A stretch of DNA of 64,000 nt from Struthio camelus (taxonomy: Eukaryota; Chordata; Aves; Struthioniformes; Struthionidae). Location: the NCBI RefSeq assembly GCF_040807025.1, contig NC_090943.1, positions 26,069,213 to 26,133,212 of the forward strand, read 5' to 3'. Numbering within the stretch: position 1 is the stretch's first letter; each line of letters starts with the position of its first letter. The notes beneath the pieces were generated by a model, which saw only the letters and a list, made by a program, of their open reading frames with translations, had not been told where the DNA came from and ran no database searches. This document shows, piece after piece, positions 28,635-39,706 of the stretch. The position numbers were made by a program, and so were the translations under genes.

Positions 28635-31600
28635 TTCAAGTTTTATGCTTTTGTGCAAATGAGGAGCAATTTAAGAACAGAAAAGGATAACAAGCTATAG
28701 GCTGTAACTACTTTGGGGAGAGACTGTCTTTCTAACTACTGTTTTCTACAGGGAACAACTGGGGTATTTTGCAACAGTGAAAACTAGTAAGGATAATAAA
28801 GGAAAGTACATTTTAACTCAGAATCTGTTGCTGGAGAAGACTACAGTCTGTAGTTCCTATCTGGATGAACATTTAGTGGGCACAGCTGAAGAATGGCCAT
28901 AGATCATGCATCCATGTACACAACAGTGAACCAAACATCCTTACAGGCTACAGTGGACAGAGCACAGCAGACAAAGATGTCATGATAGTTTAAAGAATTC
29001 AAATGCTGGTTTACTCTTTGTTTCACTAGTGATGCTTAGGTAGTGCTAGAATAGGGGGAACAAGAGAAAGATTTAGACATGTAGAGTATGAACTGGGAAT
29101 GATGCGTGAGCAGCGCCTCAGATGTTTCCATCTAGAAGGAAGAGCCATCCTAACCCTCTGTGATCTATTCTCTGAGCAGCAGGAGACTAGATCAAGGCAA
29201 ACCCATTATTTTCCTGACTTATACAAAGCTCACACTGTAGTTCAGTAGCAGGCTTTTATCGAGTAATAACTTATTGCAGTAAGTCAAACTCCTTTTGGAG
29301 TTTTTACATGAACATGCAGCCTAACTGGTAACTTTTTAAACAGTAATGGTCCAAAACCTTAGGTGAATGCATTTTTTTTTCTTAAACTGTTTACTAGTCA
29401 GATGTATGATGGTATATGTTACTTGTGTCTTCACTGCCACCTTTTGGTCAAACTTTTTTCATACTGCTTTTCTTTTTTATGTTTTTTTTAATGGTATTTC
29501 TTAAGCAATACACAACGAGCAAGGTAAGAAAAAAACCAGACGTATATCAGAGCAAGAGGATCTGCAATGAAATATGAATATAGCTTTTCAGGATCAACAT
29601 TTTCAAAGCCTAAAACAAGAAAAAAACAAGCAAGAAAAAGGTCAGATGAGAAAAAAATAAATCTATTTTATCCTAAATTCAGTTACAGAAAGGTTCACTG
29701 CTGTTGATTCACAACCCTCCTGAGGTACTCTGACTGAATACAGATTTATAAAGCTGTCTCTGGATATGTTGACTTCAGAACTAGAGTTTACCTGTTTTCT
29801 CTCCATAGATCAATGCCTCCTACTATATACTTACTTTCTTTTGATAGTTAGCTGCTCTTTCAGCAGTATCATTATTTGCATTTGTTCTACATTAATGCAC
29901 AGTAGAATCCTATTTCAGGATAAGGGCTGCTTGTTGTCACTGAAATGCACATGGTATTTTAATATAGTGGTAATGACTATTTATTGTAATGTAAAGTTTA
30001 TATAGCAGTAGCACTTAAAAACCAGCTGGGCAGGACTTTAGTGTATAAAGACATATAATGAGTGATCATTTATGAACAAAGCAGTTACTATTCTAGAGAA
30101 AAACAGCAATATTTTTACATTTTTTTATTCCTCAAGTAACCTGTAATGGTCTTCAGCTTGGAGGAGCTGGCAATCAGCTTTCTTCCCTTGCTTCCTATAG
30201 TCTTAGCAGAGAGAGGTAGGAAAAGTTCAAGAGCAGGAATGGATGTATCACCATACACGCAGTTATTTCCACCTAATGGATGGTCCTTAGACCATTCAAG
30301 AGAGCAACTCTGGCTGGTATTAGTTAAAATAATTTTCAGGCTGTTCTAACCCATGCTGTATCAGGGACAGAGCATCAGAAACTACTAATCTCTAACAGTC
30401 TTTTCTCACAGTCTCCACCCAAGTCATCTACTATCCTCAGAAGACATAACAAGAAATCTTGTTGGACGATCCAAGTGAATCTATTTTGCATTCTAATGAA
30501 TCAAGTAAAAAATGTAAGTTAAAGAAAGCTGAACATTATTTTAGTTTGTACCTCAATAAAAAAAAGTCTTTTGCAGCAAATATCTACTGCATACTGAAAC
30601 TACCTGGGATCAGGACCTAGAACATGCCTGCTCATTTATTAAAAGGATAAGTCTTCATTTATTAAACAAGGCATCACATGGGCAGGAAACAGCATCACTG
30701 CTTTCTGGCTGCCACAAAGTGTTTGTATGAGTTGAAATCAGTACAAGCCCAGCACAGCCTGGGCAAGGATATTCTTTCTCCTTTCGCCTAGGCAAGATGA
30801 AGGAACGTATGGTGCAGAAGTGTGTCAACCTGTAGCAATGGTGCATACAAGCAACAGATGCATTTGTACTTTGGTGACATGTATTAAAAAGAGAAAAAGA
30901 AAACGCTCAGGCTTACAACTTAGCACTTCCCAAGCCTAGCAAGTATAAGTATAGCCACTGCTACTACGTTGATCTGCTAAACCATTTGTCACTACTGATC
31001 TCAAAATATTTTCAGAGACATCAGGACCACCATCCCTATGTTAAAGAGAAGGAAACAGAAACACAGAGCAGTGATGAAACCTTTCTGAAGACCCAACAAG
31101 CCGTCAAAAGTGGCTAAGAAGCAAGTCAGCAGAGTCCTACTCTGGCTGCCTGCCTCCAGTCCACCTTGCCTCTCATACCAACCACCCCGTGGTTCCTTTG
31201 AGAAGGCTCCCCCAGTGCACTACCAGCACACACAGCGTACGAGCTTAGGGGACAGAGAGCCAGTTTAGAAAACTGGTATTGTCAAGTAGTTTGGAAGCAC
31301 TGCAGTGTTCAGACTCGTACTGATATACATTTTTGTCTCAATTAACAAGGAGAGTCCCATGGGAGGCATCACTCTGAAATCTTTCACTAGTATAAACAAT
31401 CACTTTTGAATGTACTCAGGAATTGTCAAAAGTTCTGATTCTGGGGCACAATATGCTGACTCAAAAATAGGCATCTTTCTTTCAAGCTCCCATGATAATT
31501 CAGTGGACCTCTATTTAGAGTGGATACGTGCAGTAAACAGATGTTATATGGAAACAATCAATGAATAAAAAATAAAATTAAATAACCTCAATGAAAATAT

Positions 31601-34600
31601 TAGTTTCCTTCAGAGCTTATTTCACCTTGCTGCCTCCTTCACGGGAATTTTATGCCTCCATTATGAAGTCCTTAATTACAAAGATTTTATTGCTTAATTT
31701 TAAGTGTTTATTACCTCAGGAAGGCATTTCAAGTAAGTGGCTAATACTGTTTTGCATCACTCTGTTAGTTTATAAGGAGATAGAAGTTTTCACCGGGTTT
31801 TCATTCTTGTTGGACATGACTTAACCCATTACTGTAATTAAAATTAATGTACACTTGTTATAAAAAACAATAATTGACACTATCTTGAGTCCTATTTGTT
31901 GCTAGTAGCGCTATGTTTATTAACACTGAGAGTTAAGCCACAATTTGTCAGTAGCTTAATAAGTTATTGAACATCAGTTGAGTTATGGTAACTTTACATG
32001 TGCATGCTCTTAATGCACAGCAAATGTGAGGTAGTGCAGCTTAACATAAACCACAAACTAACTGCAAAAAGAGACAAGTTACTTCGTCTCTGTGTCGAGT
32101 CCCTAGAGAGTATTCATTCTGCTTAACTTAACACCCGTAGTAAAAGGCTAGTTTCCCTAGGTTCCACATATCGCCTAGTGAGAAGAAAGGACTTGTCCAA
32201 AGAGCAATTCAGAATAAAAGCCTAACTTGGGTGCTTGGAGTTATTCTCTGCAGGAGCCCATAGTGACTACATGGGGAGCCAAGAAAGACCAGCCTTGTAA
32301 CTCCAGCGCCTCAGGCGCATGTCAGAGATAGGCACTGGGCATATTCCCCTTAGCCGTCACAGCTACCACCTTCTCCAATGTACCACCTCAGAGGAAAGCG
32401 AGCATCAAGTCTGACACTGACCTCTATTTTTGAGCTTTTTGTGGAAGAGCTTCTTAGATAGGGCCAGATACAAAGTCTTTTGAAGAAGTCAGTGGAAAAA
32501 ATATATTCTCTTGACTTCAGTGGTCTTTTGATCAGGCTTTCACCCCTATAAAATACATCTGCTATGTCAGTGTAAAATGGACTGGTTAAATGGTGACACA
32601 GCCCCTTAGCTCCTGCGTGACTTAATCATAAGGACACCTTCTTAAGAAAAGATCAGCCATCACAATGAGCATCTGTGAATCAGGAACCACTGACACTTTA
32701 AATAACTTTAATTGAAAGTCTGGGTGGCATATGCTGAAGGGTCTTTCAATTTTATGGAAATGTCGGCATGTACTGGAACTGCAGCTGACTTAAGAATAAA
32801 AGATGAGGGTTGGGAAGAAACAACTTGCCAGAGAATCAAAACTAAATAGCCACAACACTGGGTATTTGTTTGTTTGTTCTTTTCGTCACCCAGAGCTTTC
32901 CTTTATCTTATTAGAGTTGGACTTTGTGTAGTTTTGGTACATAATGAACTTTCTCACATCCAATTTTCAGCTTCTCCCAGATAAAGGAGATGAATTAGGG
33001 CAATGGAAACAGCTCCTTTGGTTTATCTTTAGTCTTAACAAAAATTTCATCTTCTCCTGAAATGTTTATGCTTCAGATCACAAGAAGTGGCCAAGAACAG
33101 CAAAAAAGAGTAAAAGATGTTATCCAGAAACAGAGTAATTCACAGTTTCCAAAGTATGTTCTGCAGGAGAGGGAAGGTTATTACGGAGAAATAGCTGATC
33201 ACTTGCAGAAAAGGGAAGAGATGGGACCAGGAGGGAAAATATAAAGGAAGCAGGGTTCAGGGTTCTTTTTCCACTCAGTTATGATATAACCTTAAGGGTT
33301 TCAAACAGACAGATGGGGGGTGCAAATACATCACGTGTATGTCTGTACATAAACATATAAAGCATACGCACACTATTCCAATTAAACAAGGGCTGCAATG
33401 GCCGCTAAAATATTCAGGATTTGAAAATGAAAATAGAGATGGCCAGCATAACATTAAGGGCAGATGCTATTTCACAGGAAAATGTTGCAATTTGCCCGTG
33501 CTATTGAATTTTAAAAACCTGTCTAGCGGAGGAAAGAACTGGGTAGCATTTCACCTTAGAATATGGATGAACATTCCTCCTGGGGGTTACACTGTAAAGG
33601 GCTGCTATTCAAGGGTGAAAGTAAAACTTTGACCATTTTTATACAAAACTTAAAGGAGCGCAGCAGAAAGCTCTTTCACTAAGGAATATTCCAGTACTTA
33701 CACGAGTGAAATTATCTGCTAGTTTACTGAAGAATTTCTATAGGGGATATGCTATAAAACTAAGCCATGTTCTGATAGGCAGCTAAATAAAAAGCAATTC
33801 CACCAAAAGGAACACAACAGCACCAATGCTAAGCAGATATGATGCTGAATCACGTCCACAACAGCAGAATTAGGCATCCCTACCAATCATTTTCAAACAA
33901 TTAATTTAAATTTAAATAGAAGCCAACTTCTTTTTCTGCCCCAGTGCAATCTCCTTTATGCTACATCACATGCGCTACTCTATACCAAAGAGCTTCGGAG
34001 TTTCATTTAATATTTCTGATTCCACAATTTATCTAAATTTTATGGCAGGAAGGAAGACATATATAAAGAAACACTGTATTTCTTTTTCTTTTATATACTT
34101 TCAGTTGAATACCCTTTTTCTTCATTTTTAGTACCGCTACAGTATGTGACTCATTTATGAAAATCATTGCAACATGTAAATGTTCTACGTAAGCTTGTTT
34201 TTAAACTTAATGTATTACCAAGGAAATCTATTTCATCACTGATTTATTTTGCTCTACTGATCTGTGAAATGTGTTGCACCTCTCTTCCTTTCAAAGGCAT
34301 TTATAAAAAAGATTAACCTGTCATTTTTTCTAAAATTATGAATAGCTATGCATGCTTTATACAACTTAACCGTGCACAAACATAAAAAGGCAGCAACTAG
34401 TTTTTTTCATCAGTATCAAAGAACTAATAGTAGGGCAGAGCTCAGTATGAATAAATCCAAAATTAGACAAAATTCTATAATTTATTTTTACAACTTCGCC
34501 TGTACCTTTACTGAAATGTAAGCAATTCATTCAAATACTTTTATACTGGTAATTTTTTTATAACATAGAAATACCTATTTTGAGCTTTTGTTTAAACAAA

Positions 34601-35305
34601 ATATTCAGGATAAGTAAAGAAAATTTATAATTTCTGTCAACATAAAATAGTCCTTGCGCATACAAAAAGTTAAATAGTACTCTAGGCCATAAAACACAAA
34701 GACTATTAAATTGCAGATTTTGAATGTACTTTGTTCTAGCTTTCCCCTCTAAGTTGTGTTTTGGGAGTGTATAAGCACGGGTTATCAGGCTTTGTGCTTT
34801 ATTGAAAGCTCTAAATATACAAGAGGCAGCAGTTCGTAGAGCTGGGAACGATTTAGTCGTGAATCAACCAACAAACAGGAGCGTCTCCTTATAGAACAAG
34901 ATAAGGAGTTTATGGTTTAACAAACTAGTTTATTGAAAAATACCCATTAAATATTTCTATAGCAGTAATTTAAGCAAGTTCCTCAAAGATGCTTAGGCAT
35001 CCTTTAGGATAACAGCATACCTAGATTTCTTAGGCACGCTAAGCACCACGACATCTAGAAATTAGACAGGTACCTAGCAGAATGGAATTCAAAAAGCTCC
35101 AGACCACTCTTTTAGCCACATAAGAAGAAAGTGCATGCAAACACAAGGTATCCCTTAAATGAGAGTGAGGCATGAACAGAAAAACTCAGTTCTTTGTAGA
35201 TCACCTAAAAACTTTTAGGAGTAGAGATCCTGCCTTTGAAGTTTTTCCTTAACTGGTGACTAAGGCAGTAGCGTAATGTTGTCAGCTGACATAGATTAGG
35301 AAAAT
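28635..35305. other. Intergenic AT-rich DNA, no supported gene
   Basis: No exon, RNA gene or interspersed repeat was recognised up to the GC shift that marks the long CR1 copy. Open frames are short and unlike known families. Confidence 0.6.
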
Positions 35306-35399
35306 GAAAAATCAAACCCTCCAAGCTGAGGAGAGGCTGGGCATGGCTCCAAGGGAGGCAACTGGCCTGGCAGACCCTGTGCCGTGCAGGAACCACTGG

Positions 35400-35913
35400 A
35401 AGAAACGGCGAGTGATTGTTGTGGGTGACTGCCTGCTGCAGGGGACAGAGGCACCTATCTGCTGACCTGACCTCTTGTCCAGAGAAGTTTGCTGCCTGCC
35501 AGGGGCTCAAAGAAGAGATGTCATGGAAAGACTGCCAAGGCTTGGCCATGCATCAGACTACTACCCTCTGCTGATCTTCCATGTGGGCGCTAACGACACG
35601 AAAGGCAAACTGGAAACCATCAAACGGGACTTCAGAGCTCTGGGGATGGTGGTCAAGGGTCTGGGAGCCCAGGTCGTTTTTCTCCTCAGTCTTGCCTGTG
35701 AGGGGAAAGGATGGGAGGAGGAGTAGACGAGTTTTCCAAGTTAACAACTGGCTGCGCCGCTGGTGTTGGCAACAGGGCTTTGGTTTCTATGACCATGGGA
35801 CCCTGTTTGAAGATCAACAGCTGATGGGGAGCGATGGGATCCACCTTACCAAGCGGGGCACGCGCGTCTTTGCCAACAGGTTGGCCAGCCTGGTAAGGAG
35901 GGCTTTAAACTAG
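35400..35913 (+). pseudogene. CR1 ORF1 remnant, esterase-like (SGNH/GDSL) domain
   Basis: This is the C-terminal part of CR1 ORF1, which in this family carries a GDSL/SGNH-type esterase-like domain. Visible blocks are VVVGD-like residues followed by CLLQG (35418-35441), FHVGANDT (GxND block, about 35580-35602), WLRRWC..QGFGFYDHGTLFED, and DGIHLTKRG (DxxH block, about 35834-35860), ending at TAG 35911-35913. Breaks: an in-frame TGA at 35463-35465 and a frameshift around 35,700-35,727. The position of the nucleophile Ser in the first block reads Cys (TGC 35430-35432). Confidence 0.85.
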
Positions 35914-35969
35914 GCAAGACGGGGGAAGGGGAGTGGTATAGTGGCAGGGGAGTCAGTAAAACACCGCTC

Positions 35970-38807
35970 AAGTCAGGATGCCTCCAGCGGGTGCATGCAG
36001 CCAGGGGAGACAGCATAGAACATGGCTATGGGGGGTCCTCTTGCACCTCTCCTGGGAAGCTTGCATGCTTGACTGGCTCTCTGAAATGCCTGTATACCAA
36101 TGCACGCAGCATGGGGAATAAACAGGAAGAGTTAGAGATCTGTGTGCGGTCGCAGGGCCATGATCTCGTTCCAGTGACAGAGACATGGTGGGATAGTTCA
36201 CATGACTGGGATGCTGTCATGGATGGCTACGTGCTTTTTAGGAAAGACAGGCCAGAAGGCGAGGTGGTGGAGTTGCTCTTTATGTGAGGGAGCAACTAGA
36301 ATGTGTGGAGCTCTGCCTCGGGGTGGGTGAAGAGCAAGTGGAGAGCCTATGGGTAAGGATTAAAGGGCAGGCTAACCTGGGTGACACTGTTGTGGGGGTT
36401 TACTACAGGCCACCTGACCAGGAGGAAGTCATCGATGAGGCCTTCTACAGACAGCTGGAAGTAGCCTCACGATCACAGGCCCTGGTTCTCATGGGAGACT
36501 TCAACCACCCTGACATCTGTTGGGAAGACAGCACAGCTAGGCACAAACACTTGAGGAGGTTCCTGCAGAGGATTGATGATAATTTCTTGACCCAGGTGGT
36601 GGAGACGCCAACGAGGAGAGGTGCAATGCTAGACCTTGTACTAACAAACAAAGAAGGTCTAGTTGGAGATGTGAAGGTTGGGGGCAGCCTTGGCTGCAGT
36701 GACCATGAGATAGTGGAGTGCAGAATCCTGTGAGGAGGGAGCAGGGCAATGAGTAGGATTGCAACGCTGCACTTCAGCAGAGCTAACTTTGGCCTCTTCA
36801 GGGACCTACTTAGGGGAATCTCACGGGGTAGGGCCCTAGAAGGAAGAGGGGTCCAGGAGAGCTGGTTAATATTCAAGCATCACTTCCTCCAGGCTCAAGA
36901 GCAGTGCATCCCTCCGAGTAAGAAATCCAGCAAAGCAGGCAGGAGACCTGCCTGGATGAGCAAGGAGCTCCTGGCAAACCTCCAACAGAAGAGAGAAGTG
37001 CTCAGAATGTGGAAAAGGGGACAGGCCACTTGGGAGGAATATAGGGACGTTGTGAGAGCGTGCAGGGATGCGACAAGGAAGGCTAAGGCCCAGTTGGAAT
37101 TAAATCTGGCAAGGGATGTCAAGGACAACAAGAAGGGCTTCTTCAAATACATCAATAGCAAAAGGAAGATTAGGGAAAACGTGGGCCTGGTGCTGAATGG
37201 GGCGGGTGCCCTGGTAACAAAGGATATAGAGAAGGCAGAGTTATTGAATGCTGCCTTTGCTTCCATCTTCACTGCTAAGGCCAGTCCTCAGGAATTCCAG
37301 ACCTTGGAGACAAGAGAGGAAGGCTGGAGAAAGGAAGACTCTCCCTTGGTGGAGGAGGATCAGGTTAGAGATCTTTTGTCCAAACTTGACATCCATAAAT
37401 CCATGGGCCCCAATGGGATGCATCTGCGAGGGCTGAGGGAGCTGGCGGATGTTATTGCTAGGCCACTCTCCATCATCTTGGAAAGGTTCTGGAGATCAGG
37501 AGAGGTGCCTGAGGACTGGAAGAAAGCCAGTGTCACTCCAGCCTTCAAAAAGGGCAAGAAGGAGGAGCCAGGAAACTACAGGCCTGTCAGCCTCACCTCC
37601 ATCCCTGGAAAGCTGATGGAACAGCTCCTCCTGGAGTCAGCATGGATTCACCAAAGGGAAATCATGCCTGACCAATCTGATAGCCTTCTCTGATGGAATG
37701 ACTGGCTGGGTAGATGAGGGGAGAGCAGTGGATGTTGTCTCCCTGGACTTCAGCAAGGCTTTTGACACTGTCTCCCATCACATTCTTGTAGGTAAACTCA
37801 GGAAGTGTGGGCTAGATGAGTGGACAGTGAGGTGGATTGAGAACTGGCTGGATGGCCGAGCTCAGAGGACTGTGGTGAGTGGTGCAGAGTCAAGTTGGAG
37901 GCCTGTGGCTAGCGGTGTCCCCCAGGGGTCAGTCCTGGGTCCAGTCTTGTTCAACTTACTCATCAATGACCTGGTGGAAGGGACAGAGTGCACCCTCAGC
38001 AAGTTTGCTGATGGTACTAAACTGGGGGGAGAGGCTAACACTCCAGAAGGCTGTGCTGCCATTCAGAGGGACCTGGACAGGCTGGAGAGCTGGGCAGAGA
38101 GGAACCTCCTGAAGTTCAACAAAGGCAAGTGCAAGGTCCTGCCCCTAGGGAGGAATAATCCCATGCACCAGTACAGGCTGGGGGTTGACCTGCTGGAAAG
38201 CAGCTCTGCCGAGAAGGACCTGGGAGTGCTGGTGGACAACAAGTTAAACATAAGCCAGCAGTGTGCCCTTGTGGCCAAGAAGGCCAATGGTATCCTGGGG
38301 TGCATTAGGCAGAGTGTTGCCAGCAGGTGGAGGGAGGTGATCGTGCCCCTCTCCTCAGCCCTGGGGAGGCCTCCCCTGGAGTGCTGTGTCCAGTTCTGGG
38401 CTCCCCAGTACAAGAGAGACATGGCACTGCTGGAGAGAGTCCAGTGGAGGGCTACCAAGATGATTAGAGGGCTGGAGCACCTCTCCTATGAAGAAAGACT
38501 GCAAGAGCTGGGCCTGTTCAGCCTGGAGAAGAGAAGATTGAGAGGCGATCTCATCAACGTGTACAAGTATCTGCAGGGGGAGTGTCAAGAGGATGAGGCC
38601 AGCCTCTTCTCCGTGGTGCCCAGCAACAGGACAAGAGGCAATGGGCACAAACTGAAACACAGGAAGTTCCATCTGAACCTGAGAAAAAACTTCTTCACTG
38701 TGAGGGTGACAGAGCATTGGAACAGGTTGCCCAGAGAGGTAGTGGAGTCTCCTTCGCTGGAGATATTCAAAACCCGTCTGGATGTGATCCTGGGCAATAT
38801 GCTCTAG
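35970..38807 (+). pseudogene. CR1 ORF2 remnant, endonuclease plus reverse transcriptase
   Basis: An APE-type endonuclease comes first: YTNARSMGNKQEELE (about 36090), VTETWWD (about 36175), [10 protein letters not shown] (about 36400), [13 protein letters not shown] (about 36490) and SDHEIVE (about 36700). The reverse transcriptase follows: HKSMGPNGMH, GNYRPVSLTS (about 37572), [13 protein letters not shown] (motif A, about 37745), [15 protein letters not shown] (motif B, about 37912) and FADGTKL (motif C, about 38004). The tail matches the usual CR1 C-terminus. Breaks: frameshift near 36,262; TGA at 36731-36733, a position where Arg is usual and likely a CpG-decayed codon; short deletion with frameshift at about 37632-37640. 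Motif C reads Asp-Gly instead of Asp-Asp (GGT at 38013-38015), so the polymerase active site is lost. Confidence 0.93.
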
Positions 38808-38893
38808 GTGACCCTGCTTGAACAGGGAGGTTGGACTAGATGATCTCCAGAGGTCCCTTCCAACCTAAACGATTCTGTGATTCCAATTCTGTA
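38808..38893 (+). repeat. CR1 3' UTR and terminal short repeat
   Basis: The stretch after the ORF2 stop carries the diagnostic CR1 3' hairpin region and ends GATTCTGTGATTCCAATTCTGT, the family's short ATTCTGTG-type direct repeat that the reverse transcriptase recognises at its template's 3' end. This fixes the + orientation of the element. Confidence 0.9.
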
Positions 38894-39595
38894 ATTAATG
38901 CCAAAGCTGGGACTATTAGAGGTTCAGATTGAACACCTGCGAACTGCAAGAATAAATCATTCTAAGAAAAGCTTGTGTCCTTGGCTTTGGTGCTATTTAT
39001 GAATGCTCATAACGAGTTTCTCTACAGTGCTACAACTTCAGATACTGTTTCTGAAAAGACAGGAGGAGAGATGTATAAAATCTTCCTACTATCTAAGCAG
39101 TTTAAACATCTTCTGGCTTGACTCTCACCTTTTTGTAGACATATTTCCAAGCTTTCATTTCATAGCCTGCAACAATTTAGTCCATGTCACTGCACTCTAC
39201 CTCTATTTTCACTGAGATCTCAAGTAGAATTGACAGACGTGGAGTTCTCAAGGGACCACTAATGGTAAGCCACCTTAGGTCAATAGCTCTAGTAAAACAA
39301 GTGTGCTAAAGTACCAAAACATCAGAAAACCAGATTTCTACTCTAGACTTCAAGTAAGGGCAATAATCGAACAAAAAATGACCTGAAGGGAGATTTTTGA
39401 GTATAGTTACTATTATCTGGACTTAGAGTTCTCATCAAATTCTTGTGTACATCATTCAACCTCCATATTCAAGCTAGTGTACTCTTTAGTCCAATTCCTG
39501 AACCATCCACAGTCATTAGGGTCACAAATCACTGTGGGTTTTGATTTGGGTGTTTTCACAATGTTATCAAGTGTTTATGCTGCTGTACCTGCTTG
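38894..39595. other. Intergenic, nothing recognised
   Basis: AT-rich sequence between the long CR1 copy and the small reverse CR1 scrap. No exon, RNA gene or other repeat was recognised. Confidence 0.6.
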
Positions 39596-39706
39596 CAGAT
39601 GTTCCTCTCTGCCTGTTTCTCCAGCCTGTTGAGGTCCCTCTGAATGGCAGCCCAACCATCTCATGTATCAACCACTCCTCCCAATTCTGTATCATCTGAG
39701 AAGACT
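39596..39706 (-). mobile_element. CR1 LINE fragment, reverse orientation
   Basis: GTTCCTCTCTGCC, then CAGCCTGTTGAGGTCCCT and CTGAATGGCAGCCCAACC match the reverse complement of the RT region seen at about 38,000-38,110 in the long CR1 copy (after motif C). Only about 110 nt are recognisable and many substitutions indicate an old copy. Confidence 0.75.

Larger units (their letters stand above)
35306..38893 (+). mobile_element. CR1 LINE retrotransposon, long 5'-truncated copy
   Basis: About 3.6 kb of CR1 (chicken repeat 1), a non-LTR retrotransposon that copies by target-primed reverse transcription. The left edge is a GC shift near 35,300. It begins within ORF1, so the 5' UTR and ORF1 start are missing. 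It runs through ORF2 to a TAG at 38805-38807, then the CR1 3' UTR with GGTTGGACTAGATGATCTCC (38830-38849), and ends in the short ATTCTGTG-like repeat. Decay includes two TGA stops, at least three frameshifts and a deletion, so it cannot make functional proteins. Tens of percent of nearby sequence composition differs visibly: it is much richer in GC than its flanks. No clear target-site duplication is seen, as is usual for CR1. Confidence 0.96.

Noticed and set aside
35205..35549. Minus-strand frames opposite the CR1 copy (also 36445-36876, 36895-37272, 38063-38458, 38355-38717)
   Set aside because: Antisense shadows of CR1 ORF1/ORF2; the + strand carries the esterase, endonuclease and RT motifs.
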